40,652 nt of DNA from Candidatus Hydrogenedentota bacterium (GCA_016215105.1 JACRLJ010000031.1:1-40652), one strand, 5' to 3'; shown: positions 25,741 to 34,102, counted from the first letter of the stretch. Numbers and translations: made by a program. Notes: generated by a model from the sequence alone, not told the origin.

Positions 25741-25977
25741 CAAACAGTGGATACTCTGAAAGAGTTACACAAGGAATGCCCCGCTACGAACAACTTCCAG
25801 ATGTGAAGGCTCTTGGCTTTATCGTAGTGCCATTCGGGACCGCCGCAATATTCACGATGCGGTTCCAGCGGTGAAGGCGCCCTGATTGGCGTGCGAGGAA
25901 GATCGTCTATTGGCGGAGCAAGAATCGGTTACGAGGGACACTGCCGACATTGCGGCGCGAAAGTCATAGAAATGTGA
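25741..25977. other. Gene-free stretch with a possible decayed zinc-knuckle sequence
   Basis: No intact gene is seen. One plus-strand frame ends with YEGHCRHCGAKVIEM and a stop at 25975-25977. A CxxC pair like this is seen in small zinc-ribbon proteins, but the frame has a stop at 25825-25827 and only a short stretch after it. It may be the remnant of a small gene. Confidence 0.3.
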
Positions 25978-26277
25978 TTACCCTTCGCTCTGCTCAGGCA
26001 TGTCCGGCTGTTTCGAGTCCCTCAGGGCCTCCAACGCTTCTGCGTCGGCTTTGCCTGGAACTCTTCCGGATGACGTCCGATTTCGGATCAGGTGAGTCAC
26101 ATGCCTTTGCAGTGGCGCATCAGGGTCGAAGTCTTTGGTTAGTGAGTACATTTCGACGGTTAGGGGCCACATGAGCGCGAGACGTTCCTCTGGCGTGCCG
26201 GGCACAAAGCTATCGTGTTGGCAGTCGCCAAGGCGTTTGAGGACCGTATGTGTTCTATCTAGCTTCCCGTGTTTCAT
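25978..26277 (-). CDS. Small protein, antitoxin-like in general character
   Basis: 99 residues. LDRTHTVLKRLGDCQHD is followed by TPEERLALMWPLTVEMYSL and LQRHVTHLIR. I recall small proteins with an EER(L/I)...VWPLT motif and a late RHV(x)RLI segment as common in planctomycete-like genomes, often next to a nucleotidyltransferase and thought to be toxin-antitoxin or mobile pairs. No such partner is in the window, so this may be an orphan. There is no strong ribosome binding site. The ATG at 26277 is the only clear start. Existence likely, function uncertain. Confidence 0.6.
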   Translation of the reverse strand: MKHGKLDRTHTVLKRLGDCQHDSFVPGTPEERLALMWPLTVEMYSLTKDFDPDAPLQRHVTHLIRNRTSSGRVPGKADAEALEALRDSKQPDMPEQSEG

Positions 26278-26404
26278 GGTATAAATCTAGCGCAATTCTG
26301 GTAGTTTTCCATACGCGATTGATAGGACACAGTGGTTACCGACAACCGCCCTACCGCTTCCACGCGTATGGGTTAATGGTTTCTGCGAGATTGAGGAGCA
26401 AGCT

Positions 26405-27331
26405 ATGGCGAGGAAGGCGCGGATTAGCGCGATTAAGTTTGGCGGGAGCCGTGAGCAGACGAATCACGTCGCGGCGAGTGTGGGGGAGGCGTGCGCGTTG
26501 ATTGATCAGGCGGCGTTGGACGAGCCGGACCTGATCGCGTTGCCGGAGTGTTTCTCGTTCCTCGGGTGGGACAACCACAAGATGGTGGATTCGGCGGAGC
26601 CGCTGGATGGTCCGACGGTCACCGCAATCGCTGCGAAGGCGCGCGAGCATCACGCGTACATCGTCTGCCCAATCGTGCTGGCGAAGGACGGGAAGTTCTA
26701 TAACGCGTCGATTCTGCTGGATCGCCGGGGCGAGGTCATGGGGGCGTATTACAAGATGTTTCCGACAACGTACGAGCTGGACGAAGGCATCACGCCCGGC
26801 GAAAAGGCGTGGGTGGCGCACACCGATTTCGGGAAGGTGGGCTTGGCAATTTGTTTTGATTTGAACTTCCGTCCGGTGGCGGAGTCGATCGCGGAGCAGG
26901 GGGCAGAGTTGGTGGTGTTTTCGTCGATGTACCGCGGGGGCATCTCGGCGCGGATATGGGCCTACGATTTCGGCTGGTACTTCGTCTCGTCGACGCCGTC
27001 GGAGATGAGCCATTTCTGCGACCCCTTCGGGCGGGTCCTGGGAGACCTATGGGACTATCAGCCGGTGATGACGCGGGAGATCAATCTCGATTTCCAGATC
27101 CTCCATATCGACACGAATTCGCAGCAATGGGAAGCCATCCGCCGCAAGTACGGACGAGGGGTGTCATTAGACATTGTGGGACCAGAAGGGGTATTCATGC
27201 TGACCTCGGAGTCTCCGGAGGTCTCGGCGATGGACATCGTGCGCGAGTTCGGGATGGAAACGCGGCGGGACTATTTTGCGCGCGCAACGCGGCGGAGAAA
27301 CGAGGCGCTCGCTCTAGGGTCTAGGGTCTAG
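26405..27331 (+). CDS. Carbon-nitrogen hydrolase (nitrilase superfamily)
   Basis: 308 residues with the full catalytic triad: E48 (ALPECFS), K117 (YYKMFPT) and C150 (GLAICFDLNF). There is no signal peptide, so it is cytoplasmic. The superfamily hydrolyses amides and nitriles or carries out N-acyl transfer; omega-amidase, N-carbamoyl-amino acid or polyamine amidases are the nearest possibilities, and this sequence does not decide. GAGGAG six bases before the ATG is a good site. The last residues (LGSRV) and the stop are written by a TCTAGGG tandem repeat, so the original C-terminus may have been longer or different. Confidence 0.87.
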   Translation: MARKARISAIKFGGSREQTNHVAASVGEACALIDQAALDEPDLIALPECFSFLGWDNHKMVDSAEPLDGPTVTAIAAKAREHHAYIVCPIVLAKDGKFYNASILLDRRGEVMGAYYKMFPTTYELDEGITPGEKAWVAHTDFGKVGLAICFDLNFRPVAESIAEQGAELVVFSSMYRGGISARIWAYDFGWYFVSSTPSEMSHFCDPFGRVLGDLWDYQPVMTREINLDFQILHIDTNSQQWEAIRRKYGRGVSLDIVGPEGVFMLTSESPEVSAMDIVREFGMETRRDYFARATRRRNEALALGSRV

Positions 27332-27368
27332 GATCTTGGGTCTAGGGTCTAGGGTCTAGGATCTTGGG
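27313..27368. repeat. Two copies of a 28-bp repeat made of TCTAGGG heptamers
   Basis: 27313-27340 and 27341-27368 are identical. Each contains two TCTAGGG heptamers, then TCTAGGA and TCTTGGG, so it is itself a four-fold heptamer array. It begins inside the nitrilase gene and supplies its stop codon. The run ends shortly before the AAACCCC array. Confidence 0.9.
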
Positions 27369-27407
27369 TTACTGGTCTCAGTACATATAGACGTAGTTAT
27401 ATATTAC

Positions 27408-27561
27408 AAACCCCAAACCCCAAACCCCAAACCCCAAACCCCAAACCCCAAAACCCCAAACCCCAAACCCAAAACCCAAAACCCAAAACCCAAAACCCAA
27501 ACCCCAAAACCCAAACCCCAAAACCCAAACCCCAAAACCCAAACCCCAACACCCAAACCCC
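27408..27561. repeat. Telomere-like AAACCCC / AAAACCC heptamer array, about 22 units
   Basis: About 22 C-rich heptamers, first AAACCCC repeated, then alternating AAAACCC and AAACCCC, with one AACACCC near the end. The minus strand is a series of GGGGTTT blocks, well suited to G-quadruplex formation. It lies in the gap between the nitrilase gene and a small membrane-protein gene whose start is only 18 bases further on. It is a simple-sequence array; open frames across it (Gly/Phe/Trp-rich on the minus strand) are artefacts. Confidence 0.95.
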
Positions 27562-27578
27562 TGCGCCTGAATGGCCGG

Positions 27579-28238
27579 GTGTACAAAATAGGCAGCACAA
27601 ACCGCCGAAAGACCTTGGCGACCTTTGCCGTCGTAATCGCCGCGATAGCGCTTTCTGCGTGGACCCTTATGCGCCAGGTGCGCGTTCTTGAGCCCCTGCC
27701 GCCCCCCCAAGCGCCTGCGGGGCCGCCGGCGCATACCCCAGAGAATTGTTTGGCGCTTCGGTACGCCCGTGCGGTACAGGACGGCAACTGCGAGATCGTC
27801 ATTCCCCACACGCACTGGATGCGGGAACGGCTCAAGGCGATCCTTGCCGGAGCCGAAAAGGGCGCGGAAGATCGGGTTCGGGGCGAGTTGTGTGATAAAA
27901 TACAGTATAGGCCCGCTGAAGGAAACCAGTTACGCAAGGAAGGCGCGGAAGATCAGTACGTATTCGCGCCGGGGGCAACCTTCGAGTGGGTAAGTGAAGA
28001 CGCCGGACGAACGGACCTCGATGCCCCGGTGCGGCGGCGGACCTGGATACGAGTTGTGTTTCCGGTGCGCAGCCGCGCATTATCGGACTTGAAGGGCAGG
28101 CCGATACGTTCTATGGTCGTGGGGGTGAACGTATCCGTCGGCGAGACTGTGCTCAAGGCAAGTGTGGTAGGGAATTTGGAGATAGACTACGGGTCGTTTA
28201 GGTACGACTGGCCTTCACCGCAGGCGATAGGAGGTTGA
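27579..28238 (+). CDS. Single-span membrane protein of unknown function
   Basis: 219 residues from GTG at 27579; no good ribosome binding site is seen, and the frame is open back into the heptamer array, so the true start is uncertain. A basic N-terminus and one membrane helix (about 12-32) are followed by a proline-rich stretch (PLPPPQAPAGPPA) and a soluble domain of about 165 residues, probably periplasmic. The sequence matches no family that I recognise. The following zinc/HTH gene starts three bases after the stop, behind a strong AGGAGG, which suggests coexpression. Confidence 0.65.
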   Translation: MYKIGSTNRRKTLATFAVVIAAIALSAWTLMRQVRVLEPLPPPQAPAGPPAHTPENCLALRYARAVQDGNCEIVIPHTHWMRERLKAILAGAEKGAEDRVRGELCDKIQYRPAEGNQLRKEGAEDQYVFAPGATFEWVSEDAGRTDLDAPVRRRTWIRVVFPVRSRALSDLKGRPIRSMVVGVNVSVGETVLKASVVGNLEIDYGSFRYDWPSPQAIGG

Positions 28239-28240
28239 AC

Positions 28241-28666
28241 ATGGCGTTGGCGAGTTGCCCGCGATGCAAGCAATTATTCACCAAGGTCCGGGTCGAGGTG
28301 TGTCCGAACTGCCAGGCTGACGAAGAAGCGGACTTCGAGAAGATACGCGCGTTTCTCGAGGAGAGTCCGAATAAGACGACGGATGAGGTCGCGAAAGCGA
28401 CGGGAGTATCCCGCGAATGCGTCATGCGGATGGTCGAGGACGGACGGATTCAGAACGTGGCCATGGCCGACCCCGTCAAGTGCGGACGCTGCGGGGCGCC
28501 GGCTATTAGCTTGAACAAGAAGCTATGTCAGGCGTGTCTGGATCAACTGAACATGGAGGTGATGAAGGCGCAATCAAAGGTCAAGCTGCCTCCAAGGAAA
28601 TCCGCAGGAACAGCGTCAGAACCCAACTCGGTTCACACGCTGATCGACGCCAAACGCCGGACGTAG
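28241..28666 (+). CDS. YvyF-like protein: two zinc ribbons around a helix-turn-helix
   Basis: 141 residues from the ATG at 28241 (AGGAGG six bases before). The first ribbon is CPRCK...CPNCQ (C6, C9, C21, C24), the second CGRCGA...CQAC (C81, C84, C96, C99), with a winged-helix/MerR-like turn between them (TTDEVAKATGVSRECVMRMVEDG). This order matches the flagellar-operon protein family YvyF (TIGR03826). No flagellar gene is in the window; the nearest motility gene is pilT. It may bind DNA or other proteins as a regulator. The C-terminal ~35 residues are charged and probably disordered. Confidence 0.75.
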   Translation: MALASCPRCKQLFTKVRVEVCPNCQADEEADFEKIRAFLEESPNKTTDEVAKATGVSRECVMRMVEDGRIQNVAMADPVKCGRCGAPAISLNKKLCQACLDQLNMEVMKAQSKVKLPPRKSAGTASEPNSVHTLIDAKRRT

Positions 28667-28751
28667 GGAGTCAAGATCAGCGGCTTTCGACACCGCCGGC
28701 GCACTCTACCTGACGCGAGCAGTTATCAGCGCCAGGAGAATTGATGGAACC

Positions 28752-28769
28752 CGCCGCGGGATCGCGGCG
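28752..28769. other. GC-rich hairpin in the gap before the small membrane gene
   Basis: CGCCGCG and CGCGGCG pair around a GGAT loop. It lies in the 173-base gap between the YvyF-like gene and the next small gene. Possible leader structure or transcript end; no T-run follows. Confidence 0.35.
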
Positions 28770-28839
28770 ATGAAGAGAGAGGCGTTCTTTACCGGCTGGC
28801 GGCTTCGCCGGCTTGCCGCTTGGCACGAGAGGGGTTGGC

Positions 28840-29010
28840 GTGACTACGCGTGACACGGTTGGAGCGGCAATCCTGGTCTGCCTTTTCGCGATCCTGATTG
28901 CAGTGCTGGCGTATACTACCCGCCGTCCGCCGGGAGAGTCCATCGATCCGAAAGACAGCCCGATTGTGCAACAGCGCATCCGAAATCTGCAGACGACCAC
29001 GGAGAAGTGA
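28840..29010 (+). CDS. Small single-span membrane protein
   Basis: 56 residues from GTG at 28840, chosen because GAGAGGGG lies five bases before. A membrane helix spans about residues 8-26 (GAAILVCLFAILIAVLAY), followed by a short polar tail (TRRPPGESIDPKD). The next gene, an amidase, starts seven bases after its stop, so the two should be cotranscribed. No family recognised. It could be an anchor or regulator for the peptidoglycan enzymes downstream. Confidence 0.65.
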   Translation: MTTRDTVGAAILVCLFAILIAVLAYTTRRPPGESIDPKDSPIVQQRIRNLQTTTEK

Positions 29011-29017
29011 AGATAGC

Positions 29018-30160
29018 ATGAGATTGAGCGGCGCTGGAGCGCTATTGCGGTTTACCGGTTTGGTATGGTTTCTTGTGACTGCGCTATCCGCGGCTGCGGC
29101 TGCCGCCACATTGACCTACGAAGCCACTGTAGGCGGCGAGACACGCGAAATCACCGTGTCCAGCCTCGACGTCGATGGCGTGCAATACTTCCCGTTACGT
29201 GTCGTCGCTTCCAAGCTCGGGGGAGGGTGTCAGGTTGTAGGCGGGCGCGCCCAGGTGGACCTGGTCAGTCAAACGGCCTGGATAGGAATCAATGACACGG
29301 CCGTCGACGGTTCCGTCAGCCGGTTTGCGCTGTCGCGTCCGATAGTACGCCAAGGCGATGAAGTCCTTATGGCCGTCAAGGACCTATTCTCGTTCTTCCG
29401 TCAGGCCTTCCACATCCAGTTTACAAGCAAGGGAACGACGCCGGCGGCCCCCGCCGATCCACCCAAAGCCGCAGAGCCGATCCTCCCCGCCGGCGACACC
29501 GAGCCCGCAACCGGTTCCGCAGGCGGTGTTGTGCGCCCGATCAGTGTCGTCATCATCGATCCCGGCCACGGCGGAGCCAACACCGGAACCGAGAATGACC
29601 GCGGATATAAGGAAAAGGACTTGACGTTGGCGATCGCGAAACAACTCAAGAAAGCGCTCGAACAGTCCCAATCCTTCAAAGTCCTCCTGACGCGCGACTC
29701 CGATATAGAAGTGCCCTTGCGCGATCGAGTCAATTTCGCCACGAAGAACAAAGGTGACCTCTACCTGAGCTTGCATGCTGGCGCTAGTCTCTCCACGTCG
29801 GTAAGCGGGCTGGCTCTTTTCATTCCGGCGCGAGGCGAAGCGGCCGCCGCGGAAGGACGCGCCGCGGCAAGTTCACCGCAACTTCAGCAAGATTATTCGG
29901 GGCCGAGTTTACGCATTGCCACCGAGGCCGCGGCAAGCCTGGGCGCCGCCACCTCAGCGCCGGTACTGGGTGTGCGGCCTCTGCGCACACGCGTGATGCG
30001 GGGTTTGGCCATGCCTTCCGTTCTCATCGAGGTGGGCTGCTTGACGAACGCCGACGAGGGAGCGCAGCTCCAAACCGAGGCGTATCAAGCAAAGATCGCG
30101 GCCGGATTGGCGGAGGCGGTACTCCGGTTCGCGGCGCCGCCCGCCGGAGGCGTCTCATGA
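29018..30160 (+). CDS. Exported N-acetylmuramoyl-L-alanine amidase (Amidase_3)
   Basis: 380 residues from the ATG at 29018. A signal peptide (about 1-30) leads to a domain like the copper-amine-oxidase N-terminal type (YFPLRVVASKLGGG, about 34-135), a proline/alanine-rich linker, and the Amidase_3 catalytic domain at about 175-375. Zinc ligands H184 (DPGHGG), E199 (KEKDLT) and H253 (LSLHAGAS), plus the catalytic E338 (LIEVGCLTN), are all in place. The family's usual SIHANA is SLHAGA here. It cuts the bond between MurNAc and the stem peptide in the periplasm. It overlaps the GerMN gene downstream. Confidence 0.9.
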   Translation: MRLSGAGALLRFTGLVWFLVTALSAAAAAATLTYEATVGGETREITVSSLDVDGVQYFPLRVVASKLGGGCQVVGGRAQVDLVSQTAWIGINDTAVDGSVSRFALSRPIVRQGDEVLMAVKDLFSFFRQAFHIQFTSKGTTPAAPADPPKAAEPILPAGDTEPATGSAGGVVRPISVVIIDPGHGGANTGTENDRGYKEKDLTLAIAKQLKKALEQSQSFKVLLTRDSDIEVPLRDRVNFATKNKGDLYLSLHAGASLSTSVSGLALFIPARGEAAAAEGRAAASSPQLQQDYSGPSLRIATEAAASLGAATSAPVLGVRPLRTRVMRGLAMPSVLIEVGCLTNADEGAQLQTEAYQAKIAAGLAEAVLRFAAPPAGGVS

Positions 30161-30867
30161 ATCCTGAAAGACGGCGGGATGCCGTCCGCCGCGCGCTGAC
30201 TGCGCTTTGGGCAATGGGCACCGTTGTGTTGGTGCTCGTAATCGTGTTACTCGTCTACACGATGATCGAGCAAGGCCAGAACCCGCTCGCGCTGACGGAC
30301 AAAATCAAACCGCCGCCCGCTGCCGATCACAGCACGGACCCCGCGCCAAGGCAACGCACAAAGGAAATCAAGCTGTTTTTCGCCGCGCCCGATGGGCGCC
30401 AGTTGCTTCCGGAGCCGCGGTCCATCGAATTCAGCGACGGGACAGTGGACAATTGCAGACGGGCCATCGAGGCGTTGATCCAGGGGCCGTCCGCGCCGGA
30501 CACGTTCTCGCCGATTCTTCCGGCGGAATCCAAAGTGCGCGCGCTGTACACGCTGGAAAATGGCGAGCTCGTGATTGATTTTTCCCAGTCGCAAATGAAA
30601 CAGCAAAAGTCGCTCTCCAGCGCCGCGGCCGAGGCATTACTGGTTTACGGCATTGTCAACACCGTCACCCAGCCGGCGCTCCAGGGATCCGCCGGAACTG
30701 TGGTGAAGGCGGTGCGTTTTCTGTTCGAAGGATTCGCGCCCCCGGAATCATTCCCAGGGCATGTGGACCTCGCGGCGCCGGTAACTCCCGATCCCTCGTG
30801 GAACGAACCGGCGGGCGCGGCGGCCCCCGAAACAAACGCGAAGGGAGCCGCGCGTGGCAGCACCTGA
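30157..30867 (+). CDS. GerMN-domain envelope protein
   Basis: 236 residues. One membrane helix near the N-terminus (about 16-38) anchors a GerMN domain (about 70-190; EIKLFFAAPDGRQLLPEPRSI, then VIDFSQS). A proline/alanine-rich tail follows. GerMN proteins are outside-facing or lipid-anchored and act in peptidoglycan or spore-germination processes in Firmicutes; in other bacteria the role is unclear. The gene overlaps the amidase before it (ATGA) and the glutamate racemase after it. The gerM-racE neighbourhood known from Bacillus supports a shared envelope function. Confidence 0.85.
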   Translation: MNPERRRDAVRRALTALWAMGTVVLVLVIVLLVYTMIEQGQNPLALTDKIKPPPAADHSTDPAPRQRTKEIKLFFAAPDGRQLLPEPRSIEFSDGTVDNCRRAIEALIQGPSAPDTFSPILPAESKVRALYTLENGELVIDFSQSQMKQQKSLSSAAAEALLVYGIVNTVTQPALQGSAGTVVKAVRFLFEGFAPPESFPGHVDLAAPVTPDPSWNEPAGAAAPETNAKGAARGST

Positions 30868-31657
30868 CCGTCCCGCTATTGGCATCTTCGACTCGGGCGT
30901 AGGCGGGCTTACGGTAGTGCGGCAGATCGCAGAGCGCCTGCCGGCGGAACGGATCGTCTACCTGGGCGACACCGCCCGTGTGCCCTACGGAACAAAGTCC
31001 GCGGAGACGGTAATTCGGTACGCCCGGGCATGCGCGAGCGTCTTGCTCAAACGCGGTATCAAAATGTTGGTCGTCGCCTGCAACACGGCGTCCGCCCACG
31101 CGCTGGCGGCGCTGCGTGACGAATTGGCGATCCCGGTACTCGGTGTCATTGAACCCGGGGCCCACCAGGCGGTTCAAACAACCAAGAGTGGCAGAATCGG
31201 GGTTATCGGAACGTCCGGAACCATAAGCAGCGGCGCCTACCAGAACGCTATCCACGCGCTCAACTCCGCCGCGCAGGTGTTTGTTCAGCCGTGTCCCTTG
31301 TTCGTGCCGTTAGTGGAGGAAGGATGGACGGAAGGCCCCATTCCAAAGCAAATCGCCAGCGCATATCTGGCGGGGCTTCTCGAACACAATATCGACACCT
31401 TGGTGCTGGGTTGCACGCACTACCCGTTATTGAAGAACGTTATCGGCGAAGTCGCCGGCCCGCGCGTCACATTGGTAGATAGCGCGGAATCCGTCGCAGA
31501 CGTCGTTGCGGAAACGCTGCAGTGCATGGGCGCGACCGCCGAAGGTTTGTCTTCCGGCAACACCTTCCTGGTAAGTGACGCCCCCGAAAGTTTTGACCGT
31601 GTTGGCGGGCGTTTCCTCGGACGCGGCATCGACAAAGTCGAGTGGGTGGATTTCTAG
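30854..31657 (+). CDS. murI: Glutamate racemase
   Basis: 267 residues from GTG at 30854 (AAGGGAG six bases before). IFDSGVGGLT, VVACNTAS (C76) and LGCTHYPL (C187) are the substrate and two-cysteine catalytic motifs, so the enzyme should be active. It interconverts L- and D-glutamate and supplies the D-Glu of peptidoglycan. It overlaps the GerMN gene by 14 bases, and the next gene begins on its last base. Placing it inside an amidase/GerMN/deacetylase operon ties precursor supply to wall remodelling. Confidence 0.95.
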   Translation: MAAPDRPAIGIFDSGVGGLTVVRQIAERLPAERIVYLGDTARVPYGTKSAETVIRYARACASVLLKRGIKMLVVACNTASAHALAALRDELAIPVLGVIEPGAHQAVQTTKSGRIGVIGTSGTISSGAYQNAIHALNSAAQVFVQPCPLFVPLVEEGWTEGPIPKQIASAYLAGLLEHNIDTLVLGCTHYPLLKNVIGEVAGPRVTLVDSAESVADVVAETLQCMGATAEGLSSGNTFLVSDAPESFDRVGGRFLGRGIDKVEWVDF

Positions 31658-33018
31658 TGGCGAGCGAAGACGATACGAAGACCAAACCGGGAAGCGAGCC
31701 CGACACGGCCAATGAAGGCCGGCAGGAGGACGCGGCGGCGGTTGCCTCGACGCCCCACTCCTGGTTCAGTATCGCGCTTGGATTTGGCGTTGTGCTGGCG
31801 GGCGCCCTGGTAGGCGCGGTGTTGGCCATTGACTTCTTTCAGTCGCGTACGTTGAATCTGGTCCGGGCGACTGAGGTTCTGGAGCGCGAACTGGAAGACG
31901 CGCTCGATCGCGGAAACGTACCCAGGCAATTCATCAACGCGCATCCGCCGGAGCGCCGGGAGGACGCCAAGGCGCGGTGGAACTTCTACCTGGTGGACTT
32001 CGAAGCCCCGCCCGCGCTGAGCCTGGATGGTGTCGAGAAGCTGATTCGCAGAGACATGGAACAAAAGCACGTCGCAATAAGCGGGAGTTTGACGGACCGC
32101 TCGATGGACGGCCTATCGCTGCAAATCGCAAGCCGCGAGTTTGCGTTGGTCCGCGCGACCCAGGCCGCGGCGGCCGCAAGTGAAAAAGTCTACATACCGC
32201 CCGCCACAGCTCCGGCGCCAGTCCTGGCCCCGCCGCGTCCGGAAGACCCGCCGGCGCTCGACATGATTCCCGACGAGCTTCCGCTGGACTCCGTTAACCT
32301 CGACGAGTCCGCCTTGGGCCAAGGACACGTTCCGCCGGGAGCGCCGCAGGGCGACCTCTCGCAGCCGCGCGGCGCCATCATCTTGGACGACGGCGGGTAC
32401 GGCGGAGCGGCGACAGAAGAAGTTTTCAAATTGGATACGAAACTCACGCTGGCGATTCTGCCGAACACGCCCCACGCGACAGAAACCGCCGAACGCGCCG
32501 AGAAGGCGGGGTTTGAAGTAATGCTTCATATGCCCATGGAAGCGCTGAGCGCGAAAGACAATTTCCCAGGGTATATCTCCGCGGATATGCGCGCCGAACA
32601 AATGCGCGCGTTGATCGACGCCGCGCTGGGACAAATCCCGGGCGCCGCGGGAATCAACAATCACACCGGGTCCAAGTTCACGGCGAGCGAACCCGCGATG
32701 AAAGCATTCATTGAAGGCTTGAAGGACCGGCCGCTGTACTTCGTCGACAGTCACACGACCTCCGGCTCGGTGGCGTATACCGTCGCCAAGGAGTCCGGCG
32801 TGAAAGCCGCCGCGAACAATATCTTCCTCGACAACAAATCCGACGCGGCGGCGATTCGCGCGCAGTTTGAGAAATTTGTGAACTTGTGCAAGACCCAGGG
32901 ACACGCCATTGCGATCGGCCATTTCCGGCCGCATACCGCCGCGGTCCTTGCCGAAGAAATACCGAAACTGGCTGCGGAGGGGATTACCCTGGTCCACGTA
33001 TCGGAGTTGGCGAAGTGA
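31657..33018 (+). CDS. Divergent polysaccharide deacetylase (YibQ family), membrane-anchored
   Basis: 453 residues from GTG at 31657, which overlaps the murI stop by one base. A short charged N-terminus, one membrane helix (about 37-60), a low-complexity segment with many Pro/Ala, and a C-terminal deacetylase-like domain (about 237-453). The domain has AIILDDGGYG, VMLHMPME, GINNHTGS and YFVDSHTTSGS, all family signatures. YibQ-type proteins are linked to envelope or peptidoglycan metabolism, activity unsettled. The stop overlaps the tsaD start (GTGA). Confidence 0.87.
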   Translation: MASEDDTKTKPGSEPDTANEGRQEDAAAVASTPHSWFSIALGFGVVLAGALVGAVLAIDFFQSRTLNLVRATEVLERELEDALDRGNVPRQFINAHPPERREDAKARWNFYLVDFEAPPALSLDGVEKLIRRDMEQKHVAISGSLTDRSMDGLSLQIASREFALVRATQAAAAASEKVYIPPATAPAPVLAPPRPEDPPALDMIPDELPLDSVNLDESALGQGHVPPGAPQGDLSQPRGAIILDDGGYGGAATEEVFKLDTKLTLAILPNTPHATETAERAEKAGFEVMLHMPMEALSAKDNFPGYISADMRAEQMRALIDAALGQIPGAAGINNHTGSKFTASEPAMKAFIEGLKDRPLYFVDSHTTSGSVAYTVAKESGVKAAANNIFLDNKSDAAAIRAQFEKFVNLCKTQGHAIAIGHFRPHTAAVLAEEIPKLAAEGITLVHVSELAK

Positions 33019-33989
33019 GCCGCGTCCTCGGAATCGAAACTTCTTGTGACGAAACCGGAATCGCCATCGTCGAAGACGGCGTCCGCGTCGCGGTGAACGA
33101 GGTCGCGTCGCAGATCGATGTCCACGCCAAGTACGGCGGCGTGGTGCCGGAAATCGCGTCGCGTCAACACACGAAGTGCATTTCGCAATTGCTCGCGCTC
33201 GCGCTCGAAACGTCGCCTGGTCCGCTCGACGCGATTGCCGTGACGTACGCTCCCGGCTTGATGGGGTCGTTGCTGGTGGGCGTAAATTTCGCAAAAGCCC
33301 TGGCGTATTCGTGGCGGCTGCCGCTCGTCCCCGTGCATCATCTCGAAGGCCACATCTTCTCGGCCTTTCTCAGTGAGACGCCGCCCGAGTTCCCGTTTCT
33401 CGCCCTAATCGTCAGCGGAGGCCACACGAGTCTGGTGTGGTGCGATAGACCTCATCATTACGAGCCGCTGGGGTCTACGCGGGACGACGCCGTGGGCGAG
33501 TCGTTCGATAAAGTAGCGCGTCTGCTGAATCTCCCGTATCCGGGAGGGCCGTCAATTCAACGCGCGGCGGAGAACGGCAATCCCTCGGCCGTGAAGTTTC
33601 CGCGCGGGCTTGGCAAGGCCGATTCGCTGGAATTCAGCTACAGCGGACTGAAGACCGCCGTGCTCTATCAACTCCAAAAAGACGAAGGGCACTCGGTTGC
33701 GGATCTCGCGGCCAGCTTTCAATATGCCGCAGTTGACCTTCTGCTGATCAAGACGAAGCTCGCCATTCAACGGACCGGCGCGCCCCGGCTCGTCCTCGCG
33801 GGCGGCGTCGCCGCCAACCGCATGCTCCGCGACCGGCTTCAATCCGAAGCCGGAATACCGGTCCATATGCCGTCAATCGCGCTTTGCATGGACAACGGCG
33901 CAATGATCGCCGCGGCCGGCGCATCGCGTTTCCGCCACGGCCTCGTGGGTGATTTGTCGCTTACCCCGCAGCCGAGTCTGCCGCTGTAA
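33015..33989 (+). CDS. tsaD: tRNA N6-threonylcarbamoyladenosine transferase TsaD
   Basis: 324 residues from GTG at 33015, which overlaps the previous stop. LGIETSCDETG, the metal pair HHLEGH (H109, H113), LIVSGGHTSL and VLAGGVAANRMLR are the classical motifs. It transfers the threonylcarbamoyl group to A37 of tRNAs that read ANN codons, working with TsaB/TsaE or similar (not in this window). An essential, widely conserved gene. It ends the overlapping series that started at the amidase. Confidence 0.95.
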   Translation: MSRVLGIETSCDETGIAIVEDGVRVAVNEVASQIDVHAKYGGVVPEIASRQHTKCISQLLALALETSPGPLDAIAVTYAPGLMGSLLVGVNFAKALAYSWRLPLVPVHHLEGHIFSAFLSETPPEFPFLALIVSGGHTSLVWCDRPHHYEPLGSTRDDAVGESFDKVARLLNLPYPGGPSIQRAAENGNPSAVKFPRGLGKADSLEFSYSGLKTAVLYQLQKDEGHSVADLAASFQYAAVDLLLIKTKLAIQRTGAPRLVLAGGVAANRMLRDRLQSEAGIPVHMPSIALCMDNGAMIAAAGASRFRHGLVGDLSLTPQPSLPL

Positions 33990-34102
33990 CAGCGGAGCGA
34001 CTCGCGGCGTACTTGCGCGCGGCGCGGTCATTTGAAACAATCGCGTGTGGCGCCGCGCCGGGTTCTGTTCCGGGTGGTGAGGACGCAATGGAGGATTCCG
34101 CA

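Noticed and set aside
25579-25874. Two overlapping plus-strand open frames of 75 and 94 residues
   Set aside because: They cross a large palindrome, have no ribosome binding site and show no family features.
27397-27937. Gly/Phe/Trp-rich minus-strand open frames
   Set aside because: They are translations of the GGGGTTT array joined to antisense of the downstream gene.
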